Below are positions 33,745 to 43,824 of a DNA stretch of 64,000 nucleotides, piece by piece. The DNA lies in assembly GCA_022828595.1 (NCBI GenBank), contig JAKGHH010000002.1, positions 82,862,076 to 82,926,075 on the forward strand. Direction: 5' to 3'. The position numbers and the translations under genes were made by a program. The DNA is from Nelumbo lutea (taxonomy: Eukaryota; Streptophyta; Magnoliopsida; Proteales; Nelumbonaceae). Every line of letters begins with the position of its first letter. Position 1 is the first letter of the stretch. A model generated the notes under the pieces. It was not told the DNA's origin. It searched no databases and saw only the letters and a program-made list of their open reading frames with translations.

Positions 33745-34600
33745 TCATTTCTTGGAGTTTTCCATGTTGTATTTTTTGACTATTTTGTCAATGTAGGCAG
33801 ATTGGGATAATTCTATTATCCGCCTCGATCTATCTCTATAGTGCCGAAGACCCAGTATATAGGAGGCTTCTCCAAGATCTTTCATGGAGAATTGCTGTGA
33901 AAGCCATACTTTCACTGTAGTCAGCATTCCTACATCATTCCCAATGAGTAGAATGTCATCTACGTACAGAACCAAAAAGGTAACCTTATCTCCACTGTAC
34001 TTCCTGTAGACACAGGGTTCATCCGGATTCTGCTCGAAATCAAACGATTTGACAGCAGAGTTAAAACGGATGTTCCAACTTCTGAAAGCTTGCTTAAGTC
34101 CATAAATGGATCTATTAAGTTTACATACCATGTTTTCTTGACCTGCAGCAATGAAGCCTTGTGACTACTACATATAGATATCTTCAGTAAGATCTCCATT
34201 CAGGAAAGCAGTTTTGACATCCATATGCCAAATCTCATAATCCTGGTATGCTGCTACAGCTAGCAGGATCCTAATGGATTTAAGCATGGCCACAGACGAA
34301 AAGGTTTCGTCATAATCGATGCCCTCTTTCTGAGTGTACCCTTTCGCCACCAGACGAGCTTTGAAGGTCTCAACCCTACCATCGAGGCCCTTCTTCTTCT
34401 TATAAATCCATTTGCAACCGATTGCTTTTACCCCAGAGGGCAGATTTACTAGAGTCCAGACTCCATTGGTCTCCATTGAGTCCATCTCTACTCTCATGGC
34501 CTCCACCCACTTCTGAGAATCTATGTCCAACATAGCTTCCGCGTAAGTCACGGGATCCTCCTCACTAGTCAAGGTTTCCACCAGGTAACTATCTTGGTCA
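33745..34600 (-). pseudogene. pol: Copia-2 reverse transcriptase remnant
   Basis: The frame 34581-34168 reads SEEDPVTYAEAMLDIDSQKW, VKAIGCKWIYKKKKG and KARLVAKGYTQKEGIDYDET. The frame 34131-33745 reads MVCKLNRSIYGLKQAFRSWN, then FLVLYVDDILLIGNDVG with intact YVDD at 33955-33966, and MKDLGEASYILGLRHYRDRS. Only about one stop separates the two. This is the best preserved RT in the window; the element still cannot be autonomous because its 5' half is gone. Confidence 0.9.
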
Positions 34601-35414
34601 TAACCATAACGGACTGGTGGCCTGAGTACCTAGTGGATCTTCTAGGTTGGTCACTACCTGGAACTTGTGGGACATCTCCCACTGCTCCTGAGCTCTCATC
34701 ATCAAGAACAATTTCCTAACGATGGGTGTGCAGGATGTAATCGATCTCCAAGAATTGTGCATTTCGACTGCAGAACACTTTCTGCTCACTTGGGTCATAG
34801 AATAGGTAACCTACAGAGCCTTTTGAGTATCCTACAAATAGGCAACGGCTGGTTTTGGATTTTAACTTGTCTGCACTTATTCTTTTAACATGTGCTGTAC
34901 AACCCTAAATCTTCAAGTGTCTGACACTTGGTTTCTTTCCGGTCCAAAGTTCATATGGAGTATTCGGAACCGATTTGGTTGGAACCCGATTCAACACGTA
35001 AATCGCAGTCTCCAATGCGTAACCCCAAAAGGATGTGGGTAACTCTGAGTGTATGAGAAGCAATCGGACCATATCCACTAAGGTCCTATTCCTCCTCTCT
35101 GAAACACCGTTAAGTTGTGGTGTAGCAGGTGGAGCTAATTGTGATACTATCCCATTGTCCTTTAAGTAGTCCCTGAATTCGTCAGAGAGATACTCGCCAC
35201 CTCGATCTGATCGAAGGGCCTTAATTTCTCTCCCTAACTATTTCTCGACCTCTTGTCTAAACTCTTCAAACTTTTCAAAGGATTCAGACTTGTGTCTCAT
35301 TAGGTACACGTGACCATATCGCGAGAAATCATCTGTGAAGGTGATGAAATACACGTGTTGATTTCGTGTCCTAACACTCAGGGGACCACATACATCAGTA
35401 TGTATTAGGTCAAG
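34601..35414 (-). pseudogene. pol: Copia-2 integrase, C-terminal two thirds
   Basis: Reading the minus strand from 35414: [44 protein letters not shown], then the [17 protein letters not shown] block and [15 protein letters not shown]. It ends with the linker region around 34600, where a frameshift occurs. It holds the D, D and E regions but lacks the N-terminal zinc domain. Confidence 0.82.
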
Positions 35415-35537
35415 ATGGAGATGCGAACTGAACTAGGGGAACAAACCGAGCTAGAAGAACTGAGCTGGGAACCTCAGACGCGAGCTCAACACTAACGCTG
35501 GGGACTTTGTGGCGAAGAAATGACCAAGGGTCCCCCA

Positions 35538-35547
35538 CTATTTATAG
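35538..35547 (-). promoter_or_regulatory. TATA box for Gypsy-2 antisense ORF
   Basis: The minus strand reads GGCTATAAATAGTGGGGG. An equal CTATAAATAG lies at 50489-50498 in Gypsy-3, 34 bases upstream of the antisense ORF start. The upstream context GGCTATAAATAG is also shared. The element is outside the LTR, so it would be a separate promoter. Confidence 0.65.
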
Positions 35548-35835
35548 CCACTGCACCTGGGCGTTGACAATCAAGATGGAGACGATCCAACGGCTCTCAA
35601 AAAACCGGCTACGGGTTCCTCGAGGTGAATCAGTTTAGCTCATTTTTTGGTGTCCGCAAAATTCGAATCGTGTGACGTCCGTTCGTAAATTGAACGCGAC
35701 CCGGGTTACCTTTGATTGAGCTGGGAACTAGACCGGTTCAGCTGGGCAAAACACGTGACAACGCGGCATGAGTACCAAAGCCAAATCCACCCGGGCGAAA
35801 CATGAACTCCCCACGCTGGGTCAACACCGCCAGCA

Positions 35836-35853
35836 CAGGGAGTGGGGGGCAAT
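35836..35853 (+). other. Gypsy-2 polypurine tract
   Basis: CAGGGAGTGGGGGGCAAT lies right before the 3' LTR; the equivalent in Gypsy-3 is GAGGAGTGGGGGCAAT. Confidence 0.8.
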
Positions 35854-36744
35854 TGATGGAGGGTGATTTGGCCAGACCTCATAGCACGGGTACACGTGGG
35901 CGTGACCTTGCTCAAGCGATGACTCAGCGTGATAGCACAGCAAGCGTAGCCGCAACTCGGAGGGAAGGTCCCAGCGAGTTCAGCCAAACAACTCGATGGG
36001 ATAGGCTACTCGCCGGAAGCCGCCTGGCCTGCACCTCCTCCCTGAGGCTAAGGCACCCCAAGCTGCCTCCGAGCTTGAGGCCCCTGACCTTTCCTAATAC
36101 CCGAGCTCCTCCTAGTGAACCTCAGGCCACTCCCAGACAGGAACACCCCGATCCGCCTCTAGGTACCCCAAGGTGAAGACACCTCGGGCCAGACAGCTCG
36201 ACATAACTTGCCATAGGCAACTCGCTGCTTGTGGGATAGCCCGGCACAGGGTAACTCGCGAAAGAGCAGTTTGGCATATTGCAGGAAGATTTCATGCCTG
36301 ACCACCGTACCCGAGAAATCTGGGGACAGCAACCACGTCCCTTGTCAAACAGTGTCATGCCTGTCACCTTTAGAGGGTGCCTTACACTTGACAAGCACGT
36401 ACCCTGCAATGACAGCCCCGCGCGTGCCACCTCAGCCCTGCCTGTAACGGTTGCGGTAGGCTGACAGTGGCGGTTACACCTGCCCTGTCAAAGGCTAGTG
36501 GGCCTGATGCAATGGAATTCTATTATAAGGAGCCTACTCTCAAAGAACAGAGGTAACTTCCATCACTCGTGCTATCTGCACTCTTAGCCTTGATCCTCTC
36601 CTTGCTTCTTCCATTGGATACTAACTTAAGCGTCAAAGTGTTCCCACCGGGCAAGCCCCCGGGGATTCTTCTTCTTCTCCATCTCAGGTACCTTTCAGGA
36701 GCCACGCAAGTACCAGTTAGGAGTGATCGGATCATGCTGCATCA
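35854..36744 (+). repeat. Gypsy-2 3' LTR
   Basis: 891 bases, colinear with the 5' LTR, TGATGGAGGG to GCATCA. Next to it TTTCT is the right target duplication. Confidence 0.93.
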
Positions 36745-36989
36745 TTTCTCGTTTCTATGAAGACCTTGGATAGAAACCGGATCCACGATGGCATAGCCTA
36801 GAGGAACGACCTCATGCTTCTCACAATACCCTTTAAGCTCTTGTCACACTAATACAAGTTCCTCATCATGTGACAGAGGCTCGAACGTTAATGCTATCTC
36901 AGAGCCCATAGGCTCACCTTTGGGCTGAGCCTCCAGGTTTACGGCTCGTATGCCTTCACAAACTCCAGGTTGCACACGACCAATAGGTG
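36745..36989 (-). pseudogene. Antisense ORF remnant of background element, copy 1, N-terminal part
   Basis: Reading the minus strand: GSEIALTFEPLSHDEELVLV, then QELKGYCEKHEVVPLGYAI. The paralogue at 38904-39117 has DAEILLPFEPRSYVEELTLV and QEFKDYCEKQELMPLGYSI. The stop between the two blocks and the insertions show it is dead. It is the last of three pieces separated by Gypsy-1 and Gypsy-2. Confidence 0.7.
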
Positions 36990-37482
36990 CAGATGAATTC
37001 TCAGACTGGCCCAACATACCCAGGTTTTTACCCTCAATGGATTTCATTGATTGGCATATCAAAGACAGCCCAATCCAAAACCTAGTGTAGTACTATAATC
37101 AAGTCTAAGAGTTATGTCCAGCTTTCCAGTTTTGTCCATCAATTTCCAAGGTCTAATGCATAATTGGAAAATGGTCAGGATTTAGTGTTTCAACCAAACA
37201 CACAATGCATGTGCTTTGGGTCTAACCTTAGAAGTTGAGACAAGTTGCCCCAACTTCTTTGGCAACACATTAGTCATAGCCTTGGAAGGATAAATTCGCC
37301 AAGTTTATCCAACGGCAAAGGACATTCTAAACTAATACAAGTTTTATAAGTGTCCAATTTAAGGGGTAATTTCACAGAAATATACCAATATCAACATGAA
37401 GCAATAATGTATTTTTATTCATTTACAATAAATGTATTTGTACATCAATCTAATTGGAGCTAAGGGCATACATTGTCTAACA
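36990..37482 (-). repeat. Copia LTR fragment, minus strand
   Basis: This 493-base piece corresponds to the first quarter of the Copia-1/2/3 LTR. On the minus strand it starts TGTTAGACAATGTATGCCC at 37482 and fades at about 36990. Only the 5' end of the LTR is present. Confidence 0.85.
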
Positions 37483-38380
37483 TGATAACCTACCCTGACA
37501 AATCCAGGAGGACCTTGACAACACTAGGTGCTATGACAAACCCCAGCATTAAGTTCTCCCAAATACGATGACATTTCCTGGCAAACCCAAGAAAGCTTTG
37601 ATAATCTCAAATACATTGATAGACCCTAAAAAATAAAATCCTTGGCAATTCCACGTGTGATATCACAAGCATTCTGAGATGCAATGGCATAACCAAGTTA
37701 GACTGCAACAATCCGATGAGGACTTCATATGCAATGGTACATCCCAAAGTTACACTGGGAATCATAATATATACATATAAACAGCATTCCTAGAATGTGA
37801 CAACAATGGCCTGATTATGACAGGCACACCCGTAATTGCGATGAGTAATTTACACATCCTGCAATGCCCAGGAATAACCCATCAATAACTCAAGTGGAAA
37901 CTAAACCAAATCTCAAAACCCCAGAAAGTAACTAAGTGGCAACATCCCAAGCGGTAACAAACAACAACCCACCACGACCAAATGCTTGTGCGCAATCTAT
38001 TGCCATAGTTAAACAAACGATTATCCTCTGGGCATAGACGCCTACCAATATCCCAAAGATACTCTGCATTGCATAGACAGTACGCATTTTACTCATCACA
38101 AAAGCAAAGCATTTTAGTCTTACATACAAGACAAATCGGTAAGCATTTTAGTCTTACTAGCATTGTGTTCAACATAATAAAACCACCAGCATCAGTTTTA
38201 AACTTATACTTTGTGCAAAGGCAGAACCCCATAAACCAAAGAGGGTTACAATCGCCAAAAGTTCAAAGAAAAGACAGCAAACAACATACACAGATATGAA
38301 CAAAATTTCCCTTTCATTAAAAGTGACATACTTCTGTACATAACACAAGGGTACAACATAAATTTCATTCCCTATATCAC
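37483..38380 (+). other. Background-element DNA, second copy, no gene seen
   Basis: Diverged CTGGCAAACCC and GCGATG motifs resemble the 88-bp and 25-bp arrays at 1605-2310 and 12800-13410. The order repeat DNA then antisense ORF repeats that of the first copy, so this looks like a duplicate or a second old element. Confidence 0.45.
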
Positions 38381-39117
38381 TCGTCCCTCATACGGGTGAT
38401 CTCCTCCAAGCTCTACCATTGTGAGTGGATTTCTTTGATCTCTTTGTCCTCCACCTAATAGTTCCACACTATTTTTTGTTGATGGGCAACCTTGTCAAAC
38501 ATAGCTTCCAACTTTTCCTTGGCTTTCGCAAGATTTTCCTGGACAACCATGTGGTGCTGGTGGAGCTCTTCGGAAGCCTTCGTAGTCAGGGGCTTGGACT
38601 CCTTGTAGTCGGCCTTCCAGAAAATGTGGGCCAAAAGAACCACTCATTCCTCAATTTGATCCATCTTGAAACCCAAGGAAGCAAACGATGAACAGGTCCT
38701 CATCAAGCGGTTAAAACCAAACCATGAAAGTTCATCTATTGACTAGTCCACAATACAATTCATCATGGCTGCTATGGTGTTCAAATACACCCCATGACCA
38801 CTAATGGGACGTCCTCAATCAGTAGCCACCCTTTCTGAACGATCAGCGAGGCAGTTTTCGCTACAAAGTTCGAAACAACACACTTCTCATGCTTGCGAAG
38901 ACCCTAAATGATGATCGAATCAGAAATGGAGTAACCCAAAGGCATGAGCTCCTGCTTTTCACAATAGTCCTTGAACTCTTGATGCACCAACGTGAGCTCC
39001 TCCACATATGACCTAGGTTCAAATGGTAGCAAAATCTCAGCATCCATAGGATCAGACTCAAGCTGAGTCTTATAACGTACATTTGGATCTACTGAAGCCT
39101 TGGAATGTCTCTTAAAC
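38381..39117 (-). pseudogene. Antisense ORF of Tat/Ogre-like element, copy 2 (uninterrupted)
   Basis: Minus strand from about 39117: ASVDPNVRYKTQLESDPMDA, FEPRSYVEELTLVHQEFKDY and LMPLGYSISDSIII. Then come a VVSNFVAKTASLIVQKGWLL stretch and ELSWFGFNRLMRTC. GFKMDQIEE, VVLLAHIFWKA and KASEELHQHHMVVQENLAKA (helical, Glu/Lys rich) precede the end, SLEEITRMRDE. About four stops are present. I do not recognise a catalytic domain. It is the pre-insertion model for copy 1, which is split into three pieces. Confidence 0.65.
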
Positions 39118-40140
39118 CTATATGATGCATGCTCTAGAATATGAAACCCTAAATGTTGGAATTTGAAATTCAAATTCAATTTAAATTCAAAATTTGCAAA
39201 TTTAGATAATTTCCTTTTTTTTTAACAATTGATTATTCAATTGAAGCACTAATAAAAAGGAAATTAAATAAGGCAACAAATAATTATAACAAATAGAAAA
39301 TAAAAGAAATAATTATGCTAAAAAGATTAACAACTACTAAAATAAATTCAAATAAAAAAAAATTGCTATTCTAAAAATTAAACTGAAAAAAATAAAATAA
39401 ACAATAGAAAATTTTGCAGTAATAAATAAAATAAAATAAAATAAATGATTTTTTTTCAAATAAAAGAAAAACACAATCCTAATAAAATAGAAATCCGTAC
39501 AAGAAATTAAAATGAAGAAAGAAAAATAGATCTAGAAACAAAACTAAAGAAAAATAATACTAAAATAAATTAAATTGGATTTAGGAAAAAAATAATTAAA
39601 AAATTTGAAAATTACTATTCTACCAAAAAAAGAGTTTGAAAATAAAAACAAAAAAAATAAAAATAAAATGGGACGACTACACCTAAAACGCAATCCAATT
39701 TCTCTTCTCTTATCTTCTCTCCCGTAGTCCCGCAACACTCCGGTACCCCACCTTTCGCTATTCTATCCTACAGAATCAAAGAAAAACAAGAATTAAACTG
39801 AGATAACGGATGAAGTAATAAAACAAAAAAAAAATAATGAAACAAATCTGGAAAAAGTAAATAAAAAAATTTTCTCCGTTGCTTCTCCGGCAACGACGCC
39901 AAAAACATGGTGCGTCCGGAAGTGCGTCATTAAACACTTTGGAACACCAATTTAAACATTTATAATTTTATTCTGATTCTCAAAGAACTACTAACACAGT
40001 AAAGTGATGAGAACAGATTGTATCCATAGGGAAGCAAGGGAAAAATAATTGTGTACTTAGATCCGGGAGAGAGAACACAAATGGAATTCATTAAAACCAA
40101 ATTCGAACTGTACTGAGAATAACAAGTGCAAAAAAAGGGT
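39118..40140 (-). mobile_element. Gypsy-4 partial copy, minus strand (LTR end, primer site, AT-rich internal start)
   Basis: The reverse complement of 39908-40140 matches the last ~240 bases of the Gypsy-4 LTR (plus copy ends 40946). Primer-site sequence TGGCGTCGTTGCCGG is at 39887-39901 on the minus strand. The internal part down to the GCATGCATCATATAGG block (39115-39130) matches 40960-42330. The copy stops at the antisense ORF of the background element. It lies head to head with the plus copy. Confidence 0.85.
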
Positions 40141-40946
40141 CATAGGGCGTCCCTAACTTTGCTAAAACCCAATTGTCGCCTCCATCTTTCTCCCTATTTC
40201 CAGTTGTGTCCACCCTTCTTTATAAAACGGGTCCTAGGGGCCCTATATAAGGGGTTGGTTAATTCACCCAGTTAACAAGGCTAAGGTTTATTGAGGAGTT
40301 CAAAGGTTGTAGAAAGGGAGGACACCTAGATCTTGTCAGGAGGGGTTCCTGCAAGCTGTTCAACCATTCTGCAACTACCGCCACTGGATCTGATCAACCA
40401 TTCTTTTCTTTTCATTATTTTCTTTTCTGTTTTTCTTTATTCCTGCAATCTTTTACATTTAATTCTTTTTCTTTCTCTATTTTACATATTGAATTCATTT
40501 GGTTCAAGGCTAAGGTGTCTCGAGGGGTTCAAGGGTTGTAGAAAGGATAGACGCCTAGTTCTTGTCAGGAGGGGTTTCTGCAAGTTGTCTGGCCGGTCTG
40601 CAACTACAGCCACCAAATCTAGATTCTGTATCATTTTTTATTTATTTCTTTTATTTCCTTTGTTGATTCCCATACTTTATTAAATTCTGATTTTTATTTA
40701 TTGCCTTGTTTAAATTCAAAACATTTAATTTCAGTAGTAATAGATTTTATTTTCGTATTTTATGCCATTCTCCATTGTGCTCTCTTGTCCGAATCTAAGT
40801 ATATATTAATTTTTCACTTGCTTCCCTGTGGATACGACCCGTTCTTACCCATTTACTATGTTAGTAGTTGTTTGAGAAACGGTAAAAATTATAAATGTTT
40901 AAACTAGTGTTCTAGAGTGTTTAACGACATGCTTCCGAACACATCA
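40141..40946 (+). repeat. Gypsy-4 5' LTR (start missing)
   Basis: Matches 46905-47703 throughout: CGTCC.TAACTTTGCTAAAAC, then GGGTCCTAGGGGCCCTATA, the paired AAGGCTAAGGT blocks at about 40280 and 40508, and TCCCTGTGGATACGACCC at 40823-40840. The end is GAACACATCA at 40946. Within the LTR a ~220-base segment (GTTCAAGG.TTGTAGAAAGG..GGACGCCTAG.TCTTGTCAGGAGGGGTT-like) occurs twice, at about 40299 and 40528. Confidence 0.85.
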
Positions 40947-40952
40947 AGTTTT

Positions 40953-40970
40953 TGGCGTCGTTGCCGAGGA
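40953..40970 (+). other. Gypsy-4 primer binding site, tRNA-Asp type
   Basis: TGGCGTCGTTGCCGAGGA, two or three bases away from the canonical TGGCGCCGTTGCCGGGGA. Confidence 0.85.
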
Positions 40971-42980
40971 AGCACGGAGAAAATCTTTTATGTACTTTTT
41001 TCGGATCGGTTTCATTATTTTATCTTTTTTGTTTTATTGCATGATCCATTATCTTAGTTTAGTTCTTGTTTCTCTTTGATTCTGTAGGACGGAATAGCAA
41101 AATGTGGGGTACCGGAGCGTTATGGGACTGCAAGACAGAAGAGAAGAAAAATTGGATTGCGTTTTAGGTGTAGTCATTCCATTTTATTTTTAATTTTCTT
41201 ATTTTTATTTTCAAACTCTTTTTCTTGATAGAATAACTATTTTTGAATTTTTAATTAATTTTTTCTACATCTAATTTATTTTTTTAGTATTATTTTGCTT
41301 CCATTTTGTTTCTAGAACTATTATTCTTTCTTTATTTTAATTTCTTGTTAGATTTTTTTTTTGCTTTATTAGGTTTGTGTTTTTCTTTTATTTCAGATTA
41401 AAGAAAAACAAAAAAAATATATTTATTTTATTTCATTTTATTTTTTCAATATTATTTTATTTTATTTTATTTTTGGTTTAAACTTTAGATTCATTTTTTT
41501 ATTTTATTTCAAATAAAAAAAAAAAGATAAAACCAAAAAAAAGAAATAAAAAAAAAATTCGTTATTTTATTTTATTTTATTTATTTTTCCAGTGTATTTT
41601 TCTTTCGATAATTTTATTTTCATATTAATTTTTATATTTGTGTTTTTCTTTTATTAAAAAAGTAAAAATATATAAAAAAAAATCAGCATATTTTTTTCTT
41701 TTGTTTATTTTATTTTTGGTTTAATTTTTTTATTTATTTGTATTTATTTTCTTTTAGTTTATCTATTTCTTGCATAATTTTTGTTTTGATCATTTTATTT
41801 TCAGTTTAATTTTTAGATTAGCAATTAGTTTGTTAGAATTTATTTTTGGTAGTATTTAATTCTGTTTAGGATAATTAATTATTTTTCTTTCTTTTCTGTT
41901 TGCAATAATTATTTTTTTGCTTTACTTAATTTCTTTTCTTTTAGTTGTTTAACTGAATAATTAATTGTTAAAGAGGAAATTGTTTAAATTTTTGAATTTC
42001 AGTTTAAATTTCAAATCTGAATTTAAATTTTAATTTTAATTCGAATCTAAATTTGAATTTGAATTTCAAATTTCGAAATTTAAATCATAAATTTTTGAAT
42101 TAAAAAAATTGAAAACAAATATAAAATAGAAATTAAAAATTCGAAAATTCAAATTTAAATTTTAGGAATTTAAATTTCAACATCTGAATTTGAATTTAAA
42201 CTCCCAAAACTTTAAATTTTGAATTAAATATATATATATCAAAATAAAAAATATTTGAATATTTCTCTTGCATTTTCATTCCATTATTTAGGGTTTTATA
42301 TTCTAGAGCATGCATCATATAGGTTTATTTAATTGTTGAAATTATTATTGTTAGTTGTGAATGTGTTTGGTGTTCTCTTTATTATTGTAATTGTTGCTTT
42401 TATTTAGTTGTTTGCTTTATTCTTTTATGTTTAATTGTTGAATTACATCTTAGAAATAATTGTTCATGTATTGTAGTTAGTTGCATTTTGTTGTTTTTAT
42501 TTTGTCTTTCCGTTAATTCATTTAAGGGCATCCAACCTAAATAAGATAAGGTGGGGATTTCATCACCCTTCCTTGGCCTAAAATCACCACCATTCATGTG
42601 CGGTTCACCCTAACCCTAATTTAAAATTGGAATAGAAAGATCCTTTAGGGAAGCCTCACATTTGGTTCAAATGTGTGTTGAATTTTATGAGAGCTCAAAA
42701 TTATTTTCCATAATCGGCGGTTGATGTCTAAGGAAAGAGGTTAAACGGCTAAGCCTAAGCAAGTTTTGTGGTTATTTAATTAGGTCCTCGCGAGAGAAAG
42801 GGGAGCCTCCAACATCCCCACCTCTTACCTGACTAACCTAAGGAAGTGGTGTAATTCCAAGTGACCCTAAAAGGATTCAACCCAAGATGTTCTAATCCAC
42901 ACCCTCCATTTCTGGGTGCCCAAATCTCAGCCCTACATAATATTGGGTGCTTTCTCCTTTTATTTTCAGCCATAGGATAA
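40971..42980 (+). other. Gypsy-4 internal region, AT-rich, no coding signal
   Basis: 41160-42250 is dominated by T-rich runs such as TTTTATTTTATTT and by A-runs, with very few G and C. Only short open frames exist. 42500-42960 is less biased but has no recognisable protein. The segment CTGGGTGCCCAAATCTCAGCC near 42914 recurs at 58748 in the third Gypsy-4 copy, so the 3' LTR may begin upstream of the Gypsy-5 insertion. Confidence 0.6.
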
Positions 42981-43806
42981 TTGAGATCGAAGTGCTAGCC
43001 AAATGGATCAAGCTAATATTCCCAAATATTCTCAAGATCCTTTGCAAGGAACCGGTGGACCAATGACTAGGGCAAGGACAAAGAGGATGAAAGATGCTCT
43101 ACAAGGCTTAATCATGGAAGGGCATGACAAAGAGGCTATTCTAGAAGATTCTAAGACTGTTCTAGCAATTTCCGAAGCTTTACCAAGGATAATCACCTAT
43201 CTTCATGTGCAAGACGATGTGCAAGGCTTAGAACTTGAAGAACAAAGCTTGATGGACTTGATGCATGGACATGATAAGAAAAGACCAAATTCGCATGCTA
43301 AGATGTATTGATGGGCTTGTTTTGTCTTGTTGGTCTTGTTTTTATCTTGTTTTGTTTACTTTGACTTTTTTATGCTTAGTTGTCATTAGTTGTAGTCTTT
43401 TAGAATGATTCATATATCAAGGCAGATTTGTTTTCCTAAATTAAAGGGATTCTCATCAGTTAGGTATTTCTTGATAAAATAATCATTAGTTAGTAGTTTC
43501 CTTATAAGATAATGATGTTTACATGCTTATATAAATGCCACAACTATGTAAAACGAAATCATCAATGATATATAAATATTTTCAGTAAGCTTAACTTTGC
43601 CTTCTTGTATTCTTGGTAGAATACAATATCTTGACTTATCAAGAGAGTGATCAACCTTTGTGGTGTCTTTAAAATTGGATTCTTTAAAGACGTAGTTTCC
43701 TTAAGGTTCTAATCCGATCAACTGCGACTTGTTTTCTAGCTTCTGGGTGCGCATAACAACTTGATTCAAGAGTTCCTAGAGTAAATCGTCCAGTGGGTTC
43801 TTATCA
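42981..43806 (+). repeat. Gypsy-5 5' LTR
   Basis: Starts TTGAGATCGAAGTG (TGGAGATCGAGGTG in the 3' LTR, so the terminal TG is mutated) and ends GGGTTCTTATCA. 826 bases. It contains the 102-codon ORF at 43003-43311. Confidence 0.85.
43003..43311 (+). CDS. LTR-encoded ORF tail (pol C-terminus) in 5' LTR
   Basis: An intact 102-codon frame with ATG at 43003: MDQANIPKYSQDPLQGTGGP, then MTRARTKRMKDALQGLI and a Glu-rich C-terminus ending NSHAKMY. The GPMTRAR.KRMK..LQGLI segment is the usual end of chromovirus-type polyproteins in plants. In the 3' copy it follows in phase after a short pol remnant. In the 5' copy it has no upstream pol, so it is a duplicate that could only be made as a free 102-residue peptide. 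Function as a separate protein is not shown. Confidence 0.5.
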   Translation: MDQANIPKYSQDPLQGTGGPMTRARTKRMKDALQGLIMEGHDKEAILEDSKTVLAISEALPRIITYLHVQDDVQGLELEEQSLMDLMHGHDKKRPNSHAKMY

Positions 43807-43808
43807 TT

Positions 43809-43824
43809 TGGTATCAGAGCCTTA
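43809..43824 (+). other. Gypsy-5 primer binding site, tRNA-Met type
   Basis: TGGTATCAGAGCCTTA starts two bases after the LTR end at 43806 and matches the initiator tRNA-Met-type site. Confidence 0.88.

Larger units (their letters stand above)
31123..35414 (-). mobile_element. Copia-2: 5'-truncated Copia element, minus strand
   Basis: On the minus strand the element has a 3' LTR (31123-33061), polypurine tract, RNase H, RT, and integrase up to the first catalytic Asp region. It stops abruptly at about 35414, where Gypsy-2 sequence resumes. Protease, gag, primer site and 5' LTR are absent. No target duplication can be seen, because one end is a deletion break. It is of the same family as Copia-1 and Copia-3. 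Confidence 0.9.
35415..35853 (+). other. Gypsy-2 DNA between Copia-2 and 3' LTR (antisense ORF leader)
   Basis: This matches the layout of 50456-50820 in Gypsy-3. It contains the antisense TATA box (35538-35547) and the polypurine tract. No CAT triplet, and so no minus-strand ATG, occurs between about 35415 and 35537; the antisense start codon probably lay in the part lost at the Copia-2 junction. Confidence 0.6.
23477..36744 (+). mobile_element. Gypsy-2: Tat-type Ty3/Gypsy retrotransposon with nested Copia-2
   Basis: Paired LTRs (23477-24366, 35854-36744) share ends TGATGGAGGGTGATTTG and CTGCATCA. Target duplications are CTTCT (23472-23476) and TTTCT (36745-36749), one transition apart. A TGGCGCCG-type primer site, gag, protease, RT, two RNase H domains, integrase, an antisense ORF and a polypurine tract are found. 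A second, archaeal-like RNase H between RT and integrase is diagnostic of the Tat lineage. The RT has lost its N-terminal half. The antisense ORF is interrupted by Copia-2 (31123-35414). Confidence 0.92.

Noticed and set aside
39160..39700. AT-rich tract as matrix attachment or origin
   Set aside because: The AT-rich DNA is the interior of the Gypsy-4 copy and matches 41160-42250; no separate function can be supported.
40333..40683. 116-codon plus-strand ORF in Gypsy-4 LTR
   Set aside because: Not conserved in length in the second LTR copy at 47186-47443 and rich in Phe/Leu from T-rich DNA.
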